Assembly: GCA_949825045.1 (NCBI GenBank)
Contig: OX463829.1
Span: forward strand, 9,796,001 to 9,860,000
DNA length: 64,000 nt
Direction of reading: 5' to 3'
Origin: Argyresthia goedartella
Lineage: Eukaryota; Arthropoda; Insecta; Lepidoptera; Argyresthiidae
Made by a program: the position numbers and the translations under genes. Of this stretch, positions 47,736 through 59,414 are shown piece by piece. The notes beneath the pieces are model-generated. The model searched no databases. It had not been told where the DNA came from and was given only the letters and a program-made list of their open reading frames with translations. Within the stretch, counting starts at the first letter, position 1. Each line of letters starts with the position of its first letter.

Positions 47736-48770
47736 AAGTACCCATATAAGAAATTATTGGTATGGCCATTTTCTTAGCAATTTTGTTTTAATTATTTATC
47801 GGTGAAAATTGGACTCTCCCGATCTTATCGGAAAAGATCTTTAAATCCAGATGTTAAGTTTTGTACTTAGTTATGCATCATTATACGATTAATAATTGCT
47901 CATTCGAATTATAATAAATAAAATTAAGTTTTATATAATATTTTATTTTATTTCTGTAATTATGTTACTCAATTTCTATTCACTTCCGGTTTCTATGAGC
48001 AAAGAGTTTAGTTAACCAGAGTATAATACCTAGTCGGTCCTTAAGTTCTGTCACAAGGTTTTTGATAGATAAAACTCAGCAGTAAAGTTTTTCTTATTCG
48101 TATTATACATGATTAAAAAGCTTATTTTATACGAATCAAATTGCCATACAATACATTTTGTACGATTATCGCAATATGACAAAAAACCTTATAACTTGAG
48201 ACAATCGCGAACCCAAAACACGCCGCAACTGACAAAAATACCACTTACCACAAATTTAATAATAAAACAGTGTTCCAGATAACCAACAAGGTTTTTTTTA
48301 TTTATTCTGAAACCTCGATTTTAGACCATGCTTAACAACTAGCATTTGATTTTCTGTTAGCTTTCAGTTCCAACTGCTCCCAAAGAGAACTTTACGTACT
48401 TTTTGCGTTTTCAGAAAAACGTATAAAAATGATCTTGTGGGCAACAAGTACACTACGTAAAATGTGAATATGAAAATTAGTTTTACCCAGACTTAGTTAT
48501 CTTATGCTTCAAAATGAAGGTAACGGGTTCAGGGAGGGTTCTGACTAAAATCTCACGTAAGTTTGAAAGGTTTTAAGAGTCATGGAAAAAAGATAAAGTG
48601 AATCACGTCCGTATTTTTGATTGGGTAAAAAAGTGCAAAATCTCTGAAGAAACTAGCATTTGTGTAATATGGCTTTGAGCATTTAAATCCAATAATCGTT
48701 CTAATTTATCAGTATTTAATGAGCTATCAAACCATATATGAGTTGATAAATATCAAACGCCGGTATGTCC

Positions 48771-49250
48771 TTGATAGATGAAAAGGAGATAATGAAGCTT
48801 TTCCGCTTTCGCGCACTTATAGATCGTATTGCGTAAGCCTTTAGATTTATTTTACCTCGCTTGGTCATTTTTAACCTATGGCAACATTTAATATAAAGTG
48901 TACCATAGGAAAAACCGTTAAAATCGACAAAACTAGTTTGGACATACTAGGTTTTGAACCACACCAGTGGACTTACAGGATTTTGAAAAAAAGACATAGC
49001 TGGACTTACTTGATGTTGATCAGAACTATTCTTAACCGTCCCCGGGGGTTGTACTCAGGAAACAGATATTATAATGGTTTTGTCTATTTTGTTTTTTTGA
49101 GCCGTTCCTACATACCTAAATATTTCCAGTATGTAACACATATGAAAAATGGTGTAATAGTAACTTTGTTTCTTTATTCAATAAAAATCACAGTAATATT
49201 TCTTACAAAGTTATAACCTTATCTATTAACCGTAAATTAACACTTTTCTT
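48771..49250 (+). other. 3' region of the DUF7869-type element
   Basis: A 112-codon + frame (48878-49216) has no recognisable domain and no homologous partner in the window; it is listed only as a possible second ORF of the element. Confidence 0.25.
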
Positions 49251-50973
49251 TTACACGAAATCGATTATTTCTTCGTTTTCTATATCTCCTGGATCTATTA
49301 TACTTTCCGAATCATCATCCAGCATTGCATTGTTGGCCCTAGTGAGCAAATTTTTATAATATGATAAATTTTCAAAGGTCTCCCATTCATTTCCAAAATG
49401 TTTGTTTAAGAGATTGCTCACATCATTCAATTTAGCTGTTTTTACAGGAACTCCAGTTGGTATTATATCCAGAGTGAGTTCATTCATTCTTTTTCCACGT
49501 TTAGTCGAAGACCGTCCTTCACAAACGTCATTTCTATATGAAACTTCACCGCGAACGTGAACTTTGGAGGTACTCAATTTTTTAAAAAGAATTCTCTTAC
49601 ATTTACTTATTTTGAAATGCCAAGCTTGTGTACCTTTGAGGAATTCTTTTGATTTTTCTTTCCAGTCATAGACCGTCACTTTGGTCGCCAATTTTTCAAT
49701 AGTTGCGTGTTCTTTAATAATCTCTTCATATTCACTGGGCAAAATAATGTCCTGTCTTTTTTTAATGACTCTCTCTGTCAAGGCAAACACCCTGTCGGCG
49801 GGCAAGAAAGAGTGGCCTGTCACAGGAAATATGATTTCAACTTCTTTGATATTAGTGTCTGTCTCAAGGAGCCATTTTATAAGCATGCATACGATGATCG
49901 AGTTCTTATTCTGTCCACCACAGCCGTCTGAAAAGAGCCTTATTTTTTTAATACCGGTCAAATCTGTTGTTTTAATACAGTGATAAAGGGCCGAGCAAAT
50001 CTCATTTGAACCTTTAGCTGCTTCATCTTCTGTCCAAAGGTATGCCTTGACATTTTCGGGTGTCAAAGGTGCTAGTGAAGTGCCCTTTACTGTCGTAAAA
50101 TTGTATAAATACAATTGTCTGGAATAGTATGCTGACTGATCAGGTATCTTCGGTAGTGGGAGATTTTTTTCGCAATCGAATGAGATTATTAAAACACCAG
50201 GAATCTCTTCCTTCAACATTTTATAAAATTGTTTTGCGCGCAGGTTGTGAATTCTATGATTAGTTATAAGTTCTTGTTTTTTCTGTTGTGCCTTTTCAAT
50301 TTTAATTCTTTCTTTTAATTCGAGACAGAGAGAACATACGTCTGTCTTTGGGCTTCCGAATCCTATGTTAAATCGTGTGTTGAATATTTTCCTAAAAAAA
50401 CCTATTTTGACGCCGAATCCCGGCAGAGCCTCGTCGTTGTACATTGAAAACATTTTTTTTATGTTCAACCCTGGTTCCAAATATTGGCGGACTTTTATCT
50501 GGTCTCGACAATAATGAGATTCTAATGGTTTAAAAGTTTTGATAAACTTTTCCACGGCTTCTCTCTTTGAGGCAAAAGCGAATTGTTTTCTATCTCCTCC
50601 TCTGTTTTCTTTGGCTAGGCCACCATTATCGAAGTGCCTCTTTGCTATTCCTTCAATCCTGGATGACTTGAGACGAGTAGCCTCCAGGAATGTCTTCCTG
50701 CATACTGGCACTGGTATCTTCGTAGAATGATGGGGTATATAAAATTTTACGGAAAAAATCCTTGGATTTTTTGTCCCAGTTCTAGGCCGATTGCGTTTCA
50801 CTTTTGTGACCATCATGTGCTTTATTAAGTAATTGTCCTGGTCAATTTTTGATGTCATTTCATAAAGTTTTTTATGAAAGTGAAATAGGTCGTTGCTGGT
50901 GAGTGACATACATTTCATACTTAAGTTATTATGTCGGCATGGTGGTTTTCTTGGTAAGCCTGGTGCTGAATAC
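49251..50973 (-). CDS. DUF7869-type transposon protein, exon 2
   Basis: Open for 1723 bases from a 'CTTTCAG' acceptor to the TAA at 49251-49253. With exon 1 the product is about 605 residues. Visible parts: 'LPRKPPCRHNN' near the start, a basic region with 'KRHFDNGGLAKENRGGDRKQ', a 'CSLCLELKERI' pair followed by a charged helix, 'VLIISFDCEKNLPLP', 'SDGCGGQNKNSI', 'IFPVTGHSFLPADRVFALTE' and 'VYDWKEKSKEF'. 'FD...', 'SDGCGGQNKN' and 'GHS..PADR' are the conserved acidic and His motifs of the DUF7869 group, many of whose members lie in repeats; a DDE/RNase-H-like nuclease role is an inference. No stop or frameshift. The acidic C-terminus ('DDDSESIIDPGDIENEEIID') is unusual for a DNA-binding end. 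Confidence 0.85.
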
Positions 50974-51474
50974 CTGAAAGTAATTTATAATTATTATTTT
51001 ATTATTTATTTATTTATTTACTGGCATTTAATTAAGTGCACAGTTTTGTATTCTTACTACCATTTAAACCACTAAGGTTTGTGTGTGGTGATATCTACTC
51101 ATTATACTGTATTTATATTTTAAGTTTAAGTAAGTATGTATTACAATGTATTTACTTTTTGATTTTGTATGCAATTCTCATGTTGTATTTACACCTAGTT
51201 GTGAAAGAAAATAAGATTTGAGTTTGTGTTTAATGTTTGTCTATGTGATCGAGTTTAGGGTTTGCGTAGGTAAGTTATTTATCAAGCGCGGAATCATGAA
51301 GGAGCTCGTCCGCTCGCCGTAGGTATATTGTCGACTTTAATTTTGCAACGAATCTTTGGTATGTAAAAAATATATAAAAAAATAACATTAGCGGAGTGTC
51401 CCCGGCCTGGTTCGGCCCTGAGTTCGGCCCTGACCACGCCAACGAACAATGATAGTAGCAAAATAGTTACTTAC

Positions 51475-51569
51475 AATTTCCTCTTTTTCGCAGCTTTTTT
51501 CCGGATTGAGTTTATGTTGCTCCTTTTTCTTGCCTTATCAGGCTCAACATTTATCACTTTTGGATTCAT
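51475..51569 (-). CDS. DUF7869-type transposon protein, exon 1
   Basis: ATG at 51569; reads 'MNPKVINVEPDKARKRSNIN' then 'SIRKKAAKKRKL', the last Leu codon split by a 'GTAAGT' donor at 51474. AATT + G joins in frame to exon 2 ('YSAPGLPRKPPC'). The Lys/Arg-rich peptide suits a nuclear localisation or DNA-binding N-terminus and such basic starts are usual in this family. 95 nt, phase 2; the intron is about 500 bp. Confidence 0.75.
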
Positions 51570-52094
51570 TTTGAGTGTTTGAAATCAATATAACTTAATG
51601 TTTACGGCACAACAACACCACACGCAACAGTTCCAAAACAGTAATGGCTGCCATATTGTCTGATTGCTTGATGCTGATTGGCTAGCTTGGACTTATAGGA
51701 TTGTGATATGAACGACCATCAGGACGTACTGGGTTCTGAAGTGTATAGAAGTCTTTTGACAGTGTTTTCATAGTAAAAGTGTGGACATATTTGAATTTGA
51801 ATCATCCTGGAATGATCACATTTTTTTGTACTACAATTTCGTATATCAAAGTCATTTTTTTTCTTGAGTGGACATACTGGCGTTTGATATTTATCAACTC
51901 ATATAGTATTAAATAAAATAAAACTTGGTATTATTTACTATGCGGCAAAATATTTGTGACAGAACTTATGGACCGACTATGTATATTTCAATACCTACAT
52001 ACTACATACACAAAACTCTTTTTCAATATTTCGATGTACGGCCTTGGATGTAGTCCTACTACTTATTTTATTTTATTATAAAAATTATAAAGGT

Positions 52095-52155
52095 ATACTC
52101 GTGCAAAGACTGTCGTGTGCGGGGCCGACGTGCTACTCGCACTTGACCGGTTTTA
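52095..52155 (-). repeat. Family C terminal fragment
   Basis: 'gctactcgcacttgaccggt' is the inverted start of family C elements. Confidence 0.5.
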
Positions 52156-52399
52156 TTTCTTGTCTTCACTCCAACCAAGTTTTTCCTTTAGTGTGGGATG
52201 TGTGTATATGTATAAGACTCGTCGATATAGATAATATTTTACCTGCATCGCGAAATTCGCGTATTTTATACAGGTATTCAATTAGTTTGAGAATTACATC
52301 GTGCTTTTCCATAAGAACTTTTCGATTCTCTTCCATTTTAGAGAACCGAAATCCCATTTGATGAACTGTTTTTCTAAGCGTCTTTTCAGACCCATTGTA

Positions 52400-52610
52400 A
52401 TTTTTCACATAGCCTATATTGTGTCCCACTGCTGGGCAAAGGCCTCCCCATTTCGAGCCCACACATCTCTAGTCAGAGCTGGATTGACTTACTCTGGTTA
52501 GAACCTGTCCAGGTCGTCCCGCCATCTCCTTCTGGGCCTTCCTCTGCGCCGGTGTCCGTCTATAGGCAACCATTCAGTAGCTATCCTCGACATTGTTATT
52601 AGGAGCCTCA
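52400..52610 (-). repeat. RTE-type 3' end fragment, variant
   Basis: 'tgtcccactgctgggcaaag', 'gcctccccatttcgagccc', 'gtcgtcccgccatctccttc' and 'gggccttcctctgcgccggt' correspond to the C-terminal and 3' region of RTE LINEs read in reverse. Confidence 0.6.
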
Positions 52611-53130
52611 AAAAAAAATAGCCTTTAATTACTTTATATTGGCAGTTCTTTAAATTTTAAGTGAAAATCGTACACCATTCTTATAAAGAAATAGTAGATT
52701 TCCTACGAGTTCGCAAAGGTTTATATTTAAGATACGAGAAGTTTACGGCACGAGCCGAAGGTGAAGGTCGTAGCGAGGTTCGTAAAGAAGCCTTTTCGAA
52801 CGAGTTAGGAATATAATTTTTCCGCCTGAGATCCTAAAATAAAGCGGCGAAGTTGCTAATTTGAGGTTAGAATACCGAAAAATCCTTTTTTGTCTCTCTT
52901 TTTTTGGGGTTGAGAATTTAACTAATTGGAAGGTGTCTCAGTACTGATCTCATTTAGATTGTTCAAAATTCTTCTTAAAATTCCAGTGGCATTTGAGCAC
53001 GCTCTTAAACCTTCTTAAAATAATGACATACATTGTCATGCTCATATTTTTTAAATCGGACGGCTTCGGTCACAAAGTATTTACAAACTGTAAATAATTC
53101 GCGTCAAAAATAATTTAATAAAAAGATTAA
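52611..53130. other. Unassigned DNA
   Basis: No gene. No repeat pairing found except short family words. Confidence 0.35.
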
Positions 53131-53191
53131 TTTAGGAAAAATAGAAATACCTTTAGGTCAGTCACCTAAAGGTTTTTCTCTTTTTCCTAAA
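53131..53191. repeat. Inverted repeat with 28-bp arms
   Basis: 'tttaggaaaaatagaaatac' with 'ctttaggt', 5-bp loop, then 'acctaaaggtttttctcttt' with 'ttcctaaa'; two mismatches. Possible hairpin, no gene attached. Confidence 0.85.
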
Positions 53192-53214
53192 CGTGCCTTC
53201 GTACCATTTATTAA

Positions 53215-53560
53215 AGTTGCGGGGCAATTCAGAAAATAAAATAATTCAAACAGTATAGTGTGACATGTCAAATGAATGGGCTTGTTACCAGGATCTCATG
53301 TTTTTTACAACTATAATGCTTAATAGTTAACAAAAAATAAAAACCATTTTTGTACCCCTGAGTGTAATTTATACCCAAGTTTGCAACATTGAAAATCCTG
53401 TGCTACTCCCGTGGTGCTCGAAAATGTGCCAAATTCTAGGACATTTTTACATTTTGTTCTACAAGTCATACACGTTTTTGGACAGTCAACGTCAAACGTA
53501 GTAAACATATTTTTTGTCTCTTCTCTACATTGGGCTACTGCACAGTGGTCCTCGAGCAAT
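53215..53560. repeat. Family D piece and LINE tail relic
   Basis: 'ggggcaattcagaaaataaa', 'gtgtgacatgtcaaatgaat', 'ggatctcatgttttttacaa' (family D); 53505-53550 has 'tttttgtctcttctctacat' and 'tgggctactgcacagtgg' (- strand LINE tail). The 79-codon - frame is not a gene. Confidence 0.6.
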
Positions 53561-53867
53561 ATAAGGGGCGGTCATAAATAACAAACTTAGTAGATCGGCT
53601 TTATTTTTAAGGGAATCAATTGAAAACTCGTTTGCAACATTGCAAACACAGCAGTTTTTTTTTTTAGGTATGTTTCTTAATGAAATAAGAAACACGTGAG
53701 TTTTTTTTTATATTTACAAAATAATATAGGTTGCAAATTAATGATATTAGACACCTCTACAGACATGAAAAAATATATTTATACTGTTCGAAAACTATAA
53801 TATTGAACTTTTACTTTGAACAAAAAAGCGTTTTGTCATAGCTGGTTTAATAATAATAATAAAAATA

Positions 53868-54095
53868 CCTTGGACACTATTTACACACATTGATCTAGCC
53901 CCTATGTATCTTGGGTACTAGACAATGATACACATACTTAAATAGATAAATATTATACTTAGATAGATAAACAACCATGACTAGGGTACAAACATCAGTT
54001 CTCATCAAACAAATATTTGCCCCTACTGGGAGTCGAACCCGGGACCCTTGGCTTCGTAGGCAGGGTCACTGCCGACTCGGCCATTCGGGTCGTTT
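53868..54095 (-). mobile_element. tRNA-derived SINE, copy 3
   Basis: 'ccttggacactatttacaca', 'ttgatctagcccc', then 'gggagtcgaacccgggaccc' (a perfect box B complement) and 'ccgactcggccattcgggtc'. It lacks about 15 bases ('aaactaggattccc') present in copies 1 and 2. Confidence 0.85.
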
Positions 54096-54411
54096 TAATA
54101 TCTGGTATTATGATATCCGTATTAAACTCGCAGTAAATCTAAAACCTGCCGTGACAATTGTCTTGACATTTTCCGTGTATGTTGTCATGTCATTGTAAAA
54201 TCATTTTGTATTTACGACTTGTTTTATCTCGTCCTCTGACCTATTCCGCCATTTATTGATCCTATAAAAAATATGAACAAAATATTCGAAAAATTTAATC
54301 CAAGAATGCACAGGTGACATATTCTTTCTTTATTAAAATAATTTAATTTATATCATCTATTTTCAGAGGCGACTAGATTTACTCTTACTAGCCAAACTAG
54401 CTTAGATAACG

Positions 54412-57400
54412 TATTATACCTGACGTTACCTGGCTTTAAGCCTAATATTGAGAGTAGCATACTTGACTTCCTTTCCGGTGCAACGAAATTAGCCCTAAAC
54501 AGCTCACTTCCTGTTTAAAACTCCTAAAATACATGTCATATCCGTTTTGAACCTCAGCAACATTGCGCGCGTAAAGTTTCAGAAATGGCGGCAATTGTAG
54601 CCAGCGTTATTGCGCGTGCTAAATTTTCAGGTCATTGGCGTTTTGGATTTCTTTCCGTGCGAACATATTCTAAATTTGAATATATTTTTCCAAGTTATTT
54701 TCTATATCTGGAATTATTACGGTTGAAGTGTTCAGCGTAAGAAAAATGAATCCGTTCAATAAAAATAAAAGTGGTAAATCTTCTAAACGGAGAAAAACCC
54801 CGCGTAGTGATTCATCAAGTGATAGCTGCAGCAGTTCCACTTCTACGTCTCCGGAGAGGAGCAGCCGGAAAAGAAGACGTCGGGGGAGTAAGAGCTCTAA
54901 GAGGATAAGTAAACTGGAAAAATCGTTCCAAGATTTAGCTGGCAAGGTCTCGTCACTGTATGACCTTTTGGTTAACAAATCGAGTTACGGAATATTGCCT
55001 TATTCAGATAATGGTTCCGTTTTATCTCTGTCTCCGTGTAGTGACCTTGAGAGGGAATTACGTAGCCCCGATAAGAAAATACAATTGAAAATGGAAACTA
55101 CCCTTAAAAGTCAAACATTACGATCGTCCGAACTTCATGTCGAGACAATTAAAAAACTTCAATATTTCGATACATGTGACTGGAGTCAGGTAAGGTATTC
55201 GGAGACGCAAAAATTGTATAATTCTGTACCTGGGTTCGTTGAACTCGAGTGTAATGACCTTGCCAAGCCCTTCGATCGTAACCATTCTTTGGCGGCAACG
55301 GAGCGATCACTCGCGGCTATATCACACGGCCTGATTATGAAGAACGAGGCGCTTAAACAGGGTTTTTCGACGTTCATCTCTTCGCTTGGCGAGAGAGGTG
55401 AAGAGAATCCCACTACAGCGAACCAGGTTTGTGACAAAATAAATGAGATATTTTCCGAGGGGGAATACAATAAGGTTCATTCTGATCTGTTGCAAATGGT
55501 CTGCGGAAAAAGGGCGGACTTCGTCCAGCAGCGTCGCGATTCAATTCTGAATTTCCTTCGCGAACGTCACATAAAAGAATCCTTACGTAAAATTCCACCC
55601 TCGGTAGATAATCTTTTTAACGAGGCCCAGTTTTCAGACTTCCTACACAAGCAAGGAGGAACCGGGAAGATGTTTATGAACATAAGACCGCCTGCGCAAG
55701 GCGCGTCGAGAAAGCGTTCCCTTGCGCAAAGGGATCTCCCGCAACATGAGGTTGCCGCCTACGCCGGCCCGAGCCGGCCCGCGCCCGCGCGCAGCGGTGA
55801 CGCGCCCCCCGCCGCCCGGGCTACCTGGGCCGCGCCGCCCGCGCAGGGCGAGCGTGAGCGCGGGGGGGAGGCATTTCGTGGAGGACGACGCAGCGAGCGC
55901 GACCGGCAGCGACGTGGCGGCGCCAGGGGCAAGTCTGGACGCCGTAATACAAGGAACTATTGACTATCTGCAGACGTTTCGGGCGGGCCGACTGAAACAA
56001 AAGGTGAGAGTTTGGAGGAAGTTGGGAGCTCCTCGATATGTTCTGGACACGATAACGGGTTATCGGATACCTTTCGAGGGGAGACCCCCTCTCATACACC
56101 CGTCGAGGATTCCGAAGATGTTTCATACGAAAAGTTCTCTTCATATGAAACATCAGATTATAAAATTGTCAAATCAAGGAGTCATAGAACGGGTGACGTC
56201 GTCGCCGAGTTTCGTTGCAAACATTTTTATAGTGAAAAAGAAGGGTGTCCGAGGAAACTCCTATCGTCCCGTAGTAAATCTGAAGCTGTTAAACCAATAT
56301 GTATATGTAACCAAATTCAGGTTAATAAACATGTACAAGGTGCCGGACTTCCTCCAACCTCGAGATTGGCTAATCAAAATCGATCTTTCAGACGCATATT
56401 TTCATATACCAGTTGCCCCGGTCCATCGACCCTTTCTTCGGGTCATTTATGCAAGGAAAATGTGGCAAATGACTTGCCTACCCTTCGGCTTCGCAACAGC
56501 TCCAAAGGTCTTTGCCAGTATTACGAATTGGGTCGCGCAGACTCTAAGAAATCATTGCCCTGGCTTGCGACTGATTGTCTATTCTCAGTGTCCACAGCAG
56601 CTAAAAGGGCACACTTCTCTTGTGGTGAGAACCCTGCAAAGTCTGGGATGGATGGTAAACTTCAAGAAGTCTGTTTTGATGCCTCAGAAATCCATAGAAT
56701 ACCTCGGTGTTACATGGGACCCGTGGAAGAACGAAAAGAGGCTTCCCCAGGAGAAGCTAAAAGTTCTGAGGCGCAAAACCCAGAAGATGTTGACCTCGGA
56801 CGAAGTAAGTCTGCAACAAATTCAAAGTTTGTTGGGTTCATGGAATTTAGCCAGCTTTGTGGTTCCACGGGGTCGCCTGAACTCACGCGCCCTATTGTCA
56901 TTAGGCCACCAGCTAATGAGATCAGACCGGGTCTGTACAAGAACGCTACCGGAAGAGGTTCAGCAGAATCTTCAATGGTGGGCACGCAACTACATGTCGC
57001 GGTCCCTTCTGCACTTTCCACCTCCAGAACACTTCCTATGCACAGATTCTTTTGTGAAGGGCTGGGGCGCACAGCTCGACACTCTGATGATGTCAGGAGC
57101 GTGGACAGCAGAAGAGGAACATCCTACAGCAATGTCTTAGAGATGCTAGCAATTCTACGAGTTCTACAGCAAAAGGGAAGGATCTTAGCAAACTCCAGTC
57201 TGTTGGTTCAATCAGACAACCGAACTGTCGTGGCGTACTTACGCAACGAAGGCGGCTCGAGGTCCCAGCAGCTGCTCGAGCTAACGTACGAGGTACTTTT
57301 CGTCGTAGATCATTTTCATATCCACATGACGGTCTTTCACATTCCCGGCCGGTACAACTACGTCGCCGATCGCTTGTCGAGATCAAGAGTCTCAGCGGAA

Positions 57401-59414
57401 TGGCATCTGCAGAGCAACGGAGCTTGGGAGGTGTTTCGGAGATGGGGAATCCCAGATATCGATCTGTTTGCGTCCAGGAACGCGCACGTAGTCCCACTTT
57501 ACGTAAGTCTAGACTTGATGGACCCCCAAGCAGTGTTTCACAATGCCTTCAGCCAGGACTGGCACTACAAAATGGCGTGGTTATTCCCGCCACCTTGCAT
57601 AATCCCAAGAGTGTTAACTCACTTGAACCGGGCCTCCGGGGTTTACATTCTAATAGTCCCCGATTGGAAAAAGGTATTCTGGAGACCAGACCTAGAAGCC
57701 CGAGCCCTGGACCCTCCTCTACAGGTGAGAGACTTAGATCAAGTTTTGATAGACACACAGACAAACTTACCACCACCGAAAGTGCATCAAATTAACTTAC
57801 AAGCGTGGCGAATTCAGGGTGGTCCTCAATGCTAGACGCCTGGAATCAAAGCCAAATTGGAGTCCTGGATAGGAGCTGGAGAAATTCAAGTATGAGTTCG
57901 TATAAACCAGCTTGGAAGCGATGGGTGAAATGGTCAAGGGAAAATGAGGTTAACATGTACCAGCCGCAGCCTCAGGATGTTGCCCGTTTTTTAACAGATC
58001 TTCATCTAAAGTACAATCTTGCCTATAGTACTATTTGTGTGCACAAGTCTGTTGTGTCAACATTTTGTCGACCGATTCTAGGTAACCCGTTAAGTTCACA
58101 TATAATAATAAGACAGACTTTAAAGGGCATAGCTTTACAACAGCCACCCAAACGTAAGCCACCAATCTGGGATGTTAAGGTGTTAACGGCTTATCTCACG
58201 TCACACGCTCCACATAGTTTTTCGCTTTTTGAAGTATCTAGAAGAGTGGCTATTATTTTGCTATTATGTTCGGGACGCAGAGTCCATGACCTTACCTTGC
58301 TAAGATGCGATTCTGCTAATTGCATAATTGAGAATAACTCAATAGTTATGTGGCCAAAGTATGGCTCTAAGACGGATAACTCATCGTACAGACAGTCTGG
58401 CTGGCGTCTACTAGCTTGTAGCTCGAACACTAACGTAGACCCCGTGTTCTGGGTCACCAAATTGTTAGAAGTATCACAATCTCGCAGAGGTAATTTAGAT
58501 TCCTTGTTCATTAGCACATCTGGCACACCAAAGCCTGCCACACCTACCATTATTGGAGGGTGGATAAAATCCGTCCTCAAGCTAGCAGGAATTGATTCTA
58601 GTCCAGGTAGTGTTCGGTCGGCAGTCGCCTCTGCTAGTTGGTTGGACCACACACCTATTGATCAAATTTTAAGTCGTGGCAACTGGAAATCAGCAAGGAC
58701 TTTTCACAAATTTTACAAAAAAGAAGTTAATTCTAGCCCGACCAATAGCACTGCTTTATCTAATCTATTTCAATCAGTTTAATGAATGTATTTTTTATTT
58801 GTAACTACTATTGTGTTATCAATTTATGCAAAACACTTGTGTTCTATGTTGTATATACAATTATATAGGTTCTTGTATATTTGATGATCATAATTTACAC
58901 ATAAATGAACTCCTAGTCATATCACATTGGCGTTTTTAACTCAGCAGTCGATACCAAACACTACTCAATATTAGGCTTAAAGCCAGGTAACGTCAGGTAT
59001 AATATGGCAATTTTACCTGAAAATAAAATTGTTATTATACATACTTACGGCTTTAAGCCTAGGTAAATCGCTGCCTGCTGTTCACATTACTGTGCATATT
59101 ATTGTGCATTGCACGATCGTGACACATTCTTAGACACGATCAGCTCTTTATTGAGTTGCCAATGACCTGAAAATTTAGCACGCGCAATAACGCTGGCTAC
59201 AATTGCCGCCATTTCTGAAACTTTACGCGCGCAATGTTGCTGAGGTTCAAAACGGATATGACATGTATTTTAGGAGTTTTAAACAGGAAGTGAGCTGTTT
59301 GGGGCTAATTTCGTCGCACCGGAAAGGAAGTCAAGTATGCTACTCTCAATATTAGGCTTAAAGCCAGGTAAGTATGTATAATAAAAAAAATATTTTCAGG
59401 TAAAATTGCCATAT
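54412..59414 (+). mobile_element. DIRS-type retrotransposon, nearly complete (5.0 kb)
   Basis: Inverted terminal repeats of about 225 bp, nearly perfect (54420-54643 against 59155-59365), enclose gag, RT/RNase H and tyrosine recombinase frames. An internal complementary region at 58970-59066 first repeats the inverted left tip ('attaggcttaaagccaggta', 'acgtcaggtataata') and then the inverted right tip ('tggcaattttacctgaaaat', 'attatacatacttac'). This is the layout of DIRS elements, which replicate through a circle and integrate with a recombinase, leaving no target duplication. The right tip has a longer A run and no flanking direct repeat is visible, as expected. Confidence 0.95.

Larger units (their letters stand above)
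48001..52021 (-). mobile_element. Candidate DNA transposon with an intact DUF7869-type gene
   Basis: Inverted repeats flank the gene at 49251-51569. The inner pair 48735-48770 and 51870-51905 matches at 35 of 36 bases ('gagttgataaatatcaaacg'). An outer pair shares 'tagtcggtcc', 'taagttctgtcacaa' (48031-48056 against 51953-51978) and 'aaagagttt' at the proposed ends. On the left, the outer and inner modules are about 680 bp apart; on the right only about 48 bp, so the left side seems to hold a 0.6-kb insertion. No target duplication was identified, so the outer limits are tentative. Confidence 0.65.
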